Below, in pieces: positions 1 through 6,131 of a stretch of DNA of 7,851 bases. Both the position numbers and the translations under genes were made by a program. The first letter of the stretch is position 1. Each line of letters starts with the position of its first letter. Below the pieces are notes generated by a model. The model had not been told where the DNA came from and made no database searches. It saw only the letters and a list, made by a program, of their open reading frames with translations. Source of the stretch: an uncultured Rhodospirillales bacterium (lineage in GTDB: Bacteria; Pseudomonadota; Alphaproteobacteria; Rhodospirillales; Defluviicoccaceae); contig CAKZLS010000170.1 of the NCBI GenBank assembly GCA_937127205.1, positions 1-7,851 of the forward strand, in the 5' to 3' direction.

Positions 1-743
1 GCCCCGCCTTCGAGGCCGCCCTCGCCCAGGCGACCGCGGCGCTGGATGACATCGCGCTGACGCTCATCAAGGTTTCCCAGATGGTCATCGACCTGGCGCC
101 GCTGATCGAACTCGACATCAACCCGCTGCTGGCGGACGAGTTCGGCGTCATCGCACTCGACGCGCGCATTCGTGTGCGCACTACCGACGTGGCAGCAACC
201 AAACGGCTCGCCATCCGTCCGTATCCGAAAGAGTTGGAAGAGACCATAACGGCGTCCGATGGGCTAAGCTTCTTGTTGCGCCCGATCCGGCCGGAGGACG
301 AGCCGGCGGTTCAGCAGCTTTTCGGGCGTATGAAGCCGGAAGATATACGGATGCGGTTTTTTGCGGCCAAGAAATCGCTAAGCCACACAATGTCGGCGCG
401 AATGACGCAGATCGACTATGACCGCGAAATGGCGCTCGTTCTGGCTGAGCCCGGTACGCCGGGACCATCGGAGATCTATGGCGGTGTGAGAATTGCCGCC
501 GACCCGGACGGGGAGAAGGCGGAGTACGCGATAACGGTGCGCAGCGATATGGGAGGACATGGCCTTGGACCCCTGTTGATGCAGCGGATCATCGACTATG
601 CTCGCGGACGGGGCATCCGGGAGATCTTCGGTGAAGTGTTGCGCGAGAACAGACGCATGCTCAGGGTCTGCGATCAGTTCGGATTCAAGCGCCGCTTCAA
701 CATCGACGATCCGGGGGTCATCGAGGTTCGGTTAACGCTTTAA
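1..743 (+). CDS. ADP-forming acyl-CoA synthetase with C-terminal GNAT domain (3' end only)
   Basis: The reading frame is open from base 3 to the TAA at 741-743 and runs off the left edge, leaving 246 C-terminal residues. The first ~70 residues match the end of the ATP-grasp domain of NDP-forming acetyl/acyl-CoA synthetases: a segment reading LIELDINPLLADEFGVIALD, followed by the usual DARIRV-type strand. A linker leads to a GNAT N-acetyltransferase domain from about residue 86 (FLLRPIRPEDE) to the end. Its acetyl-CoA loop, HGLGPLLM, sits in a GGHGLG context where classical GNATs have R/Q-x-x-G-x-G. This order is that of the Pat/YfiQ-like family, whose members acylate protein lysines; in bacteria the family may be catalytic synthetases, acetyltransferases or both. 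The ATG at base 81 is internal, not the true start. Without the N-terminal CoA-binding and catalytic histidine domains I cannot tell whether synthetase activity is intact. Confidence 0.88.
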   Translation, partial: PAFEAALAQATAALDDIALTLIKVSQMVIDLAPLIELDINPLLADEFGVIALDARIRVRTTDVAATKRLAIRPYPKELEETITASDGLSFLLRPIRPEDEPAVQQLFGRMKPEDIRMRFFAAKKSLSHTMSARMTQIDYDREMALVLAEPGTPGPSEIYGGVRIAADPDGEKAEYAITVRSDMGGHGLGPLLMQRIIDYARGRGIREIFGEVLRENRRMLRVCDQFGFKRRFNIDDPGVIEVRLTL

Positions 744-761
744 GGTCGTCGCCGGGAAGAT

Positions 762-2000
762 CTAGATAACCTTGGCGGCGCGCAACCGATCGCGTTGCTC
801 GGCGTTCAGCCCGAGAACCTCCTCGAGCACGGCATCGGTGTGCTCGCCCAGAAGGGGTGGCGGCTGGCGGTATGTCACCGGCGTTTCCGAGAATTTGATG
901 GGATTGCCGATCAATCGGGCGCCGCCGCCGGCAAGCGGATGTTCCATGGAGACTTCCATGTTGCGGTGAGTGACCTGGGGATCGGCGAACACTTGGTCGA
1001 CGGTGTTGACCGGGCCGCAGGGCACGTTGACGGCCTCTAACCCCTCGAGCCAATAGCGGACGGAGTGCTCGCGGATGACGGCTCCGATCATCGGCGTTAG
1101 GGACTCTCGGTTTCGCACTCTTTCACGGTTGGTGGCGAACCGCGGATCCTCGGCGATGCTGGGTCTTTCGGCGAAGGCGCAGAACCGCTGGAATTGGGCA
1201 TCGTTGCCAACGGCGAGAATGAGGTAACCATCCGACGCCTCGAAAGCCTCATAGGGAACGATGTTGGGATGGGCGTTTCCGAGACGGCCCTGTGCGGTTC
1301 CCGATGTCAGGTAGTTCAGCCCCTGGTTCATCAGCCAGGCGACCTGGGTATCCAGAAGTCCGAGGTCGATGTGCTGCCCCCGGCCGGTGGCGTCCCGGTG
1401 GCGAAGGGCACCAAGAACCGCAACCGCCGAATACAATCCGCAGACGATGTCCGAAACCGCCACGCCCACCTTAACCGGCGGTCCGTCGGCTTCGCCCGTG
1501 ATGCTCATCAGGCCGCCCATGCCCTGAATAAGGAAATCGTACCCGGGCCGAGGGGCGTAGGGGCCGGTTTGGCCGAAACCGGAAATGGAGCAATACACCA
1601 AGCCGGGGGCATCGCCGCTCAGGTCATCGTATCCGAGCCCCCAACCGGCCATCTGCCCCACCTTGTAGTTTTCAACCAAAACGTCGGAGCTGCCCGCCAT
1701 CCGGCGCACAAGCGCCTGTCCCTCGGGGTTGCCGAGATCGATTGTCACTGAGCGTTTGTTGCGGTTGGTGCTCATGTAATAAGCGCTCTCGCTCGTGTCG
1801 GCGCCCTTGGAGTCTTTGAGGTAAGGAGGACCCCAGGCGCGCGTGTCGTCACCGGCGCCGGGGCGCTCGACCTTAATGATGTCGGCTCCAAGGTCGCCCA
1901 GTATTTGAGTGGCGCAGGGTCCGGCAAGCACGCGGCTTAAATCGAGGACGCGAAGGCCGGCGAGAGGACCTGGGATATCTGGCCCCGGGAATGTTGGCAT
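762..2000 (-). CDS. CaiB/BaiF family (class III) CoA-transferase
   Basis: A 412-residue protein of normal length for class III CoA-transferases, which move CoA between carboxylic acids through an aspartyl-CoA thioester/anhydride mechanism. Early residues GPLAGLRVLDLSRVLAGP, then LGDLGADIIKVERP, NRNKRSVTIDL and VLVENYKVG are family hallmarks. The expected catalytic Asp is residue 155 in PGYDFLIQGMGG. The C-terminal half has the usual CGPVNTVDQVFADPQ segment. I chose the ATG at 1998-2000 because GGAG lies 8 bases upstream on the minus strand and the conserved region starts soon after. A GTG at 2051 would add 17 residues that resemble nothing. It converges on the acyl-CoA synthetase with an 18-base gap and is divergent from the decarboxylase operon. 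The donor and acceptor acids cannot be read from the sequence; a dicarboxylate such as malonate, methylmalonate, succinate or glutarate is plausible from context. Confidence 0.92.
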   Translation of the reverse strand: MPTFPGPDIPGPLAGLRVLDLSRVLAGPCATQILGDLGADIIKVERPGAGDDTRAWGPPYLKDSKGADTSESAYYMSTNRNKRSVTIDLGNPEGQALVRRMAGSSDVLVENYKVGQMAGWGLGYDDLSGDAPGLVYCSISGFGQTGPYAPRPGYDFLIQGMGGLMSITGEADGPPVKVGVAVSDIVCGLYSAVAVLGALRHRDATGRGQHIDLGLLDTQVAWLMNQGLNYLTSGTAQGRLGNAHPNIVPYEAFEASDGYLILAVGNDAQFQRFCAFAERPSIAEDPRFATNRERVRNRESLTPMIGAVIREHSVRYWLEGLEAVNVPCGPVNTVDQVFADPQVTHRNMEVSMEHPLAGGGARLIGNPIKFSETPVTYRQPPPLLGEHTDAVLEEVLGLNAEQRDRLRAAKVI

Positions 2001-2110
2001 CGTCGTATCTCCGATAAGGATGGTGAACGCTGGGTCAAACGAGTGCGGCACGGACGAAAATTTGTCTCACGACTCTCGTTGCTTAGTATCAGGTAATAAC
2101 GGTCAAGGGT

Positions 2111-2136
2111 GTTTCGCTTTTTTCGCGAATGCGAAC
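2111..2136. promoter_or_regulatory. Candidate operator: cluster of TTCGC half-sites
   Basis: TTTCGC occurs at 2112-2117 and again at 2121-2126. The second copy is part of the perfect palindrome TTCGCGAA (2122-2129), and GCGAAC follows at 2131-2136. Half-sites therefore recur about every 9-10 bases, close to one helical turn, in both orientations. The position between two divergent genes and about 50 bases upstream of the -35 box of the right-facing promoter suits a regulator binding site. No specific regulator is recognised, so this is inference from arrangement alone. Confidence 0.3.
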
Positions 2137-2187
2137 AACATGAGCGTTTTAAGGCTCTGTGTTCGGGCACGAAATGACGGTTTTGCT

Positions 2188-2216
2188 TTGACACTTTCCC
2201 CAAAGGATCTTATTTT
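2188..2216 (+). promoter_or_regulatory. Predicted sigma70 promoter for the decarboxylase operon
   Basis: A perfect -35 box TTGACA (2188-2193) is followed by a 17-base spacer and a -10 TATTTT (2211-2216; four of six consensus bases). Transcription would start near 2223, giving a leader of about 200 bases before the carboxyltransferase ATG. It is the best promoter-like sequence I see in the intergenic region. Confidence 0.5.
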
Positions 2217-2337
2217 CAGCGGACTTTCGGGGGTGAAACCTCTCAAAGCACTGATTAAACACGCTCATTGGCCCCTGTCGCCGCGTTATTGTGCGCTGCG
2301 ATATCATTTGGATGCCAAAATGAGTAAGAATTGAATC

Positions 2338-2360
2338 GTCGGCGGTTTCATGCCGCCGGC
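2338..2360 (+). promoter_or_regulatory. GC-rich leader hairpin
   Basis: GTCGGCGG (2338-2345) pairs with CCGCCGGC (2353-2360), including one G-U pair, around a 7-base loop TTTCATG. No T-run follows, so it is not an intrinsic terminator. It lies inside the predicted 5' leader, about 60 bases before the carboxyltransferase start, and could be an RNA structure affecting stability or translation. Confidence 0.35.
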
Positions 2361-2374
2361 AGGGTGGGGAACGT

Positions 2375-2399
2375 GGAGCTCGGTTTAACCGGAGGCTCC
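2375..2399 (+). promoter_or_regulatory. Hairpin overlapping a Shine-Dalgarno-like GGAGG
   Basis: GGAGC (2375-2379) can pair with GCTCC (2395-2399), and inside it CGGT (2381-2384) can pair with ACCG (2388-2391) around a TTA loop. The GGAGG at 2391-2395 lies in the 3' arm and bulge, so it would be partly occluded. This GGAGG is 8 bases from the ATG at 2404 (a mini-ORF) and 27 bases from the true start at 2423, which itself has only GAGGA (2406-2410) with a 12-base gap. The arrangement suggests translational control, but it is unproven. Confidence 0.35.
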
Positions 2400-2403
2400 C
2401 CCA

Positions 2404-2451
2404 ATGAGGACCATGACCGACCATGCCTCTCGATGCGAAAATCCTCGATGA
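2404..2451 (+). other. Candidate leader mini-ORF overlapping the carboxyltransferase start
   Basis: An ATG at 2404 with a well-placed GGAGG (8-base gap) opens a 15-codon frame, MRTMTDHASRCENPR, ending at TGA 2449-2451. It is in a different frame from the carboxyltransferase and overlaps its first nine codons. It may be chance, or a leader peptide that couples or limits translation of the main gene. There is no sequence similarity to any peptide I know. Confidence 0.2.
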
Positions 2452-3976
2452 ATACAAAAAGCGCCGCAAAGAAGTATTTGCTGCGGGCGGCGAAGCAAAA
2501 ATAAAGAAGCGCCATGACAAAGGCCTGATGACCGCGCGCGAGCGTCTGATGTACATGTACCAACCGGATACGTTTCAAGAAGTCGGGGCGTATATAAAGC
2601 ATCATTGCACGTCGTTCGGAATGGAGGAGCAGGTTTTCGCGGGCGACGGGATCGTCACGGGAACCGGTTTCGTCGATGGCCGGCAGGTAACGAGTTTCAG
2701 TCAGGACTTTATGGTTCTGGGCGGATCGCTCGGAAAAATGCATGCCCGTCGAATGGTCCTCGGCATGGAATATGCCATGAAGAACGGTACGCCCATTGTC
2801 GGTATTTCCGACTCGGGCGGGGCGCGGATCCAGGAAGGCGTGGACGCGCTTTCGGGCTACGGCGAGGTGTTTTACCGCAACGTGATCCTGTCGGGCGTGA
2901 TCCCGCAGATTTCCATTATCGCCGGTCCTTGCGCCGGCGGCGCGGCCTACTCGCCGGCATTGACCGACTTCATCATTATGACCGAACAAAACGCGCAGCT
3001 GTTCATTACCGGTCCGCAGGTGATCAAATCGGTCACCGGACGCGAGGTCACCATGGAAGAGGTGGGCGGCGCGAACATGCACGCCTCGGTTAGCGGCAAT
3101 GTTCATTTTGTCGCCAAGGACGACCGCCACGCGCTCGACATCGCCCGCGAGCTGTTGAGCTTCCTGCCATCCAACAATTCCGAGGATCCGCCCCACCAGC
3201 CCACGCCCGCGGTCACCGTGGTCGAGGACACGGGCATGAACAATCTGGCGCAATCCGATCCTTCGGTGGCCATGGACATGGGGGCGATCGTCAGGCGTCT
3301 GGTGGACAACGGTCACTTCCTTGAGGTTCATGCAGGTTTCGCCAAAAACATGATCGTTGGATTTGGCCGGGTTGAGGGAATTGTCGTCGGTTTCCTCTGC
3401 AACAACTCCATGGAAAAAGCCGGGTGCCTGGACATCGATTCCTCGGACAAGGGCGCGCGGTTCATCCGCTTCTGTAACGCGTTCAATATTCCGATTTGCA
3501 CGCTTGTGGACGTGCCCGGTTTCATGCCGGGTATCGAGCAGGAAAGAGGCGGCATCATCCGTCACGGCGCGAAACTGCTGTTTGCCTACTCGAGCGCCAC
3601 CGTTCCGAAGGTCACAATCCTCTGCCGCAAATCCTACGGCGGCGCTTACCTGGCCATGTGCAGCCAGGATCTGGGGGCCGATATTGTGCTGGCGTGGCCC
3701 ACCGCCGAAGTGGCGGTTATGGGAGCCGACGGCGCGGTGAACATCCTCTATCGCAAAGAGTTGAAAGAGGCCGAGGATCCCGTTGCCGAGCGCGCCAAAT
3801 TGGTCGCCGAGTACCGCGACGAATTCGCCTCACCGTATCTGGCCGCCGCGCGCGGCTACGTGACCGATATCATCGAACCGTCGCAGACGCGGTCCCAACT
3901 GTCGATGTCGCTTCGCAAACTTCTTGGCAAACGCGAACTGCGGCCGCCGAAGAAACACGGCAACATTCCGCTCTAG
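2423..3976 (+). CDS. Biotin-dependent carboxyltransferase subunit of acyl-CoA decarboxylase (MmdA/PccB family)
   Basis: A 517-residue cytoplasmic protein with the two fused crotonase-fold halves of acyl-CoA carboxyltransferases. The N-half has GDGIVTGTGFVDGR, SDSGGARIQEGV (130-140) and the oxyanion loop AGPCAGGAAYSPA (167-179). The C-half has VDVPGFMPG (362-370), SYGGAYLAM (404-412) and AWPTAEVAVMGADGAVNI. In a sodium-pump operon it would transfer the carboxyl group from a malonyl-type CoA ester to carrier-bound biotin. An in-frame TGA at 2414-2416 makes ATG 2423 the first possible start, with GAGGA 12 bases upstream. Residue 410 is Leu where propionyl-CoA carboxylase beta subunits have Asp (GGAYDVM), a position known from Streptomyces PccB to influence acyl choice. 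Methylmalonyl-CoA is the default family guess; malonyl-CoA or another substrate is possible. No biotin carboxylase gene accompanies it. Confidence 0.93.
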   Translation: MPLDAKILDEYKKRRKEVFAAGGEAKIKKRHDKGLMTARERLMYMYQPDTFQEVGAYIKHHCTSFGMEEQVFAGDGIVTGTGFVDGRQVTSFSQDFMVLGGSLGKMHARRMVLGMEYAMKNGTPIVGISDSGGARIQEGVDALSGYGEVFYRNVILSGVIPQISIIAGPCAGGAAYSPALTDFIIMTEQNAQLFITGPQVIKSVTGREVTMEEVGGANMHASVSGNVHFVAKDDRHALDIARELLSFLPSNNSEDPPHQPTPAVTVVEDTGMNNLAQSDPSVAMDMGAIVRRLVDNGHFLEVHAGFAKNMIVGFGRVEGIVVGFLCNNSMEKAGCLDIDSSDKGARFIRFCNAFNIPICTLVDVPGFMPGIEQERGGIIRHGAKLLFAYSSATVPKVTILCRKSYGGAYLAMCSQDLGADIVLAWPTAEVAVMGADGAVNILYRKELKEAEDPVAERAKLVAEYRDEFASPYLAAARGYVTDIIEPSQTRSQLSMSLRKLLGKRELRPPKKHGNIPL

Positions 3977-4033
3977 ACGGCCGCCGATTGGCGACGTTAG
4001 GCATTGGAGCTGGGCAGGACTGGCGAGGGTAAG

Positions 4034-4414
4034 ATGGAAGTTACGGAAGTTGGCGTTACGGTATCGGAATCGATTTCACAGGCGTTTTTTGGCTACGGGC
4101 TGACCATTATTGTTGCCGTTCTGACGGCTGGAATGATCTGGCTCGTCGTTCGTATTCTCGACCACCTCCACCATCGCCGCGAGGCGGCGGAGGCAGCTAA
4201 GGGGGTCTCGGCGGTCCAGGTCAGCGTAGCCCCGGATGAGCCGGCGGTCGACGAAACCGCGCACCACGTCGCAGCGGTGGCGGCAGCAGTGTACGCCGTT
4301 CTAGGCGCCCATCGTCTGGTTTACGTTGGGGATGCGGCGCGAACTCAAGGTTGGTCGGCGACCGGCCGGGCCATTCATCACTTCTCGCATTCACCGAAGC
4401 GTTCATCTGAATAG
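4034..4414 (+). CDS. OadG-family gamma/delta membrane anchor subunit of Na+-pumping decarboxylase
   Basis: A 126-residue protein with one strong transmembrane helix near residues 18-40 (FFGYGLTIIVAVLTAGMIWLVV), then a charged, His-rich stretch (DHLHHRRE), a flexible Ala/Pro/Val section, and a C-terminal block HHVAAVAAAVYAVLGAHRLV with WSATGRAIHHFSH. That end block, with its W...GR...H.SH pattern, is typical of gamma/delta subunits that accompany acyl-CoA decarboxylases. The subunit holds the carboxyltransferase and biotin carrier to the membrane beta subunit; in Klebsiella OadG, His residues at the C-terminus bind Zn2+, and His77/78, His115/116 and His119 here could do the same. ATG 4034 has GAGGG 4 bases upstream and is preferred to a TTG at 4004. 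It lies 57 bases after the carboxyltransferase stop, within the same operon. Confidence 0.85.
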   Translation: MEVTEVGVTVSESISQAFFGYGLTIIVAVLTAGMIWLVVRILDHLHHRREAAEAAKGVSAVQVSVAPDEPAVDETAHHVAAVAAAVYAVLGAHRLVYVGDAARTQGWSATGRAIHHFSHSPKRSSE

Positions 4415-4444
4415 CGCTCATTAAGATCTCAAGGAAATCGATCC

Positions 4445-4843
4445 ATGACTAAGCATTTGCGTATTACCGTCGAGGGGAAGGCCTACGACGTTGTCGTAGA
4501 GGATTTGACCGAGGACGAGGGTAGCACTTTTTACCAACCTCCTGCGGCCGCCGCAGCACCCGCTGCGTCGTCGGCTCCAGCCGCCCCAGCTCCAGCCGCG
4601 GCGCCCGCCGCCGCGCCGGCGGCGGCAGGTGCTAAGGACAAGGTGTCGCCTCTCGGCGGTGTGGTTCTCGAGATCAGCGTAAGCGTTGGCGACGCGGTCA
4701 CGGCCGGCCAGCAGGTGGCCGTGCTCGAAGCGATGAAAATGAAGACGGTTGTCGCGTCCGATCACGATGGCAAGGTGACCGCGATCATGGTGAAGGTGGG
4801 CGACGCCGTGGACTCCGGCCAACCTCTGATGACGATCGAGTAG
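4445..4843 (+). CDS. Biotin carboxyl carrier subunit of the decarboxylase
   Basis: A 132-residue protein. A short N-terminal segment (KHLRITVEGKAYDVVVEDL, residues 3-21) resembles the start of methylmalonyl-CoA decarboxylase and transcarboxylase carriers. An Ala/Pro linker (about 32-63) follows, then a biotinyl domain (about 65-132). EAMKM at 95-99 places the biotinylated lysine at Lys98, and a second hairpin (VKVGDAVDSGQPLMTIE) completes the domain. The swinging arm would carry CO2 from the carboxyltransferase to the membrane beta subunit. AAGGA lies 9 bases before the ATG. It is 30 bases after the gamma gene and 16 bases before beta. A biotin protein ligase encoded elsewhere is needed to modify Lys98. 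Confidence 0.93.
   Translation: MTKHLRITVEGKAYDVVVEDLTEDEGSTFYQPPAAAAAPAASSAPAAPAPAAAPAAAPAAAGAKDKVSPLGGVVLEISVSVGDAVTAGQQVAVLEAMKMKTVVASDHDGKVTAIMVKVGDAVDSGQPLMTIE
4541..4630 (+). repeat. Low-complexity Ala/Pro linker-coding tract
   Basis: About 90 bases built from GCC/GCG/CCC/CCA-type codons encode the Ala/Pro linker of the biotin carrier. Such linkers are normal in biotinyl and lipoyl proteins and let the domain swing between active sites. The tract is prone to slippage and to length differences between strains. Confidence 0.7.
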
Positions 4844-4859
4844 GGAAGGCGAAACCGAC

Positions 4860-6128
4860 ATGCCCGATCTCGATATCCTCGGACTGTTCCAAGGGGTTGC
4901 GACGCTCTTCGCGGCGGAACAGACGATATTTTTCGGCCGCCTGGCGCTTATCGCGATTGGCATTCTGCTCATCTATCTCGGTAAGAAGGGCGTTCTCGAG
5001 GCATTGATCATGATCCCGATGGGTGTCGGGATGCTCACCATCAATGCCGCGGTCATGTTCGTTCCGCCAAACATGCTGGCAGACGGCTACAGCGTTGATC
5101 CCGCAACGGGGATGGGGATGGGCAATCTGTTCATCAGCCCGCTGATCGCGGAAGGCTCCAAGTGGGTCGACATCCTGCAAATCCAGTTCCTCCAGCCGGT
5201 CTACGCGTTTTCATTCTCCAATGGTTTGATCGCGTGCATGGTGTTGCTGGGAATTGGCACGCTGCTTGATGTTGGGTTCGTCATGGCGCGGCCGTTCCGC
5301 AGCATGTTCCTTGCGATCTGCGGCGAGTTGGGGACCCTGATCGCGCTGCCGATGGCGATTTGGATGGGCCTGCCGCTCGCTGATGCCGCCGCGACCGCGA
5401 CCATCGGCGGCGCCGATGGGCCGATGATCCTGTTTGCGGCGTTGCTGCTGTCGCCGGAGCTGTTCGTCCCGATCACCGTGGTCGCCTACCTCTACCTGGG
5501 GCTGACTTACGGCGGCTACCCGTTCCTGGTCAAATTGATGGTGCCGAAGCACATCCGCGGCATTCAGATGCCTACCGAAAACCTACGCGAGATCACGTCG
5601 GACGAGAAAATCGTGTTTGCGGTTGTGGCCTGTCTTTCGCTTTCGCTGTTGTTCCCGGTGGCGGCGCCGCTGTTCATGTCGCTGTTCCTGGGCGTGATCA
5701 TCCGCGAAAGCGGCCTGAACCACTACAAGGAGATCGTGTCCGGACCTATCCTCTATACCGCCACGCTGTTCCTCGGCCTGCTGCTCGGCGTCCTTTGCGA
5801 AGCCAGCACCATCCTCAAGCCCGAGGTGTTCATCTTGCTGGTCATCGGCATCACCGCGCTGACCTTTTCGGCGATCGGCGGCATCCTGGGCGGCTACGTG
5901 CTCTACTTCCTGTCGGGCAAAAAGTACAACCCCGTCATCGGCGTCGCGGCGGTGAGCTGCGTGCCCACCTGCGCCAAAGTGGCGCAGAAGTGCGTGACCG
6001 AGGTCAATCCGAACTCGATCATCCTGCCGCACGCGCTTGGATGCAATATTTCCGGCGTTATCACCTCGGCGATTTTCGCCTCCGTGTTGATCTCGATGGT
6101 GCGCGCCTCTGGTGCCGGCGCGTTCTAA
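4860..6128 (+). CDS. Sodium ion-translocating decarboxylase beta subunit (OadB/MmdB/GcdB family)
   Basis: A 422-residue, strongly hydrophobic protein with about nine or more membrane segments. It decarboxylates carboxybiotin on the carrier and couples this to Na+ export (established for OadB, MmdB and GcdB). Family marks: ALIAIGILLIYLGKKG near the N-terminus, LLDVGFVMARP (135-145), the central GGADGP motif (183-188), whose Asp186 matches the essential Asp203 of Klebsiella OadB, and NPNSIILPHALG-NISGVITSA (383-404) at the C-terminus. Differences: GGADGP is followed by Met189 where the familiar enzymes have Thr, and the C-terminal motif contains Cys367, Cys371, Cys378 and Cys395. ATG 4860 has GGAAGG about 10 bases upstream. 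It is the fourth gene of the operon and supplies the energy-converting step. The substrate acid is not decided by this subunit. Confidence 0.94.
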   Translation: MPDLDILGLFQGVATLFAAEQTIFFGRLALIAIGILLIYLGKKGVLEALIMIPMGVGMLTINAAVMFVPPNMLADGYSVDPATGMGMGNLFISPLIAEGSKWVDILQIQFLQPVYAFSFSNGLIACMVLLGIGTLLDVGFVMARPFRSMFLAICGELGTLIALPMAIWMGLPLADAAATATIGGADGPMILFAALLLSPELFVPITVVAYLYLGLTYGGYPFLVKLMVPKHIRGIQMPTENLREITSDEKIVFAVVACLSLSLLFPVAAPLFMSLFLGVIIRESGLNHYKEIVSGPILYTATLFLGLLLGVLCEASTILKPEVFILLVIGITALTFSAIGGILGGYVLYFLSGKKYNPVIGVAAVSCVPTCAKVAQKCVTEVNPNSIILPHALGCNISGVITSAIFASVLISMVRASGAGAF

Positions 6129-6131
6129 TCG

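Larger units (their letters stand above)
2001..2422. other. Divergent intergenic region between CoA-transferase and decarboxylase operon
   Basis: This 422-base stretch has no convincing protein gene. Its composition is more AT-rich than the flanks. It holds a right-facing promoter (2188-2216), a cluster of TTCGC/GCGAA half-sites (2111-2136), a GC-rich hairpin (2338-2360), a second hairpin that overlaps a Shine-Dalgarno-like GGAGG (2375-2399) and a mini-ORF that overlaps the start of the carboxyltransferase gene. For the left-facing CoA-transferase I see only its ribosome binding site; a TTGACC on the minus strand (near 2101-2110) lacks a -10 at correct spacing. Confidence 0.75.

Noticed and set aside
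744..761. Bidirectional terminator between the convergent acyl-CoA synthetase and CoA-transferase genes
   Set aside because: The 18-base gap has no stem followed by a T-run in either direction.
1194..1751. 185-residue plus-strand open frame
   Set aside because: It lies wholly opposite the CoA-transferase gene, which has clear family motifs. The frame gives no recognisable domain and is a shadow of GC-rich coding.
2001..2051. GTG start adding 17 residues to the CoA-transferase
   Set aside because: The ATG at 2000 has GGAG at a good distance and the conserved fold begins right after it; the extension has no conserved features.
1909..2334. 141-residue plus-strand open frame spanning the intergenic region
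   Set aside because: It begins inside the antisense of the CoA-transferase, has no ribosome binding site or known domain, and crosses the promoter region.
2348..3565. 405-residue minus-strand open frame
   Set aside because: It is antisense to the carboxyltransferase. Its composition is rich in His, Arg and Asp with no domain, typical of the reverse complement of a real gene.
4004..4033. TTG start for the gamma subunit
   Set aside because: It adds ten residues without family resemblance; ATG 4034 has its own GAGGG and puts the membrane helix at the usual distance from the N-terminus.
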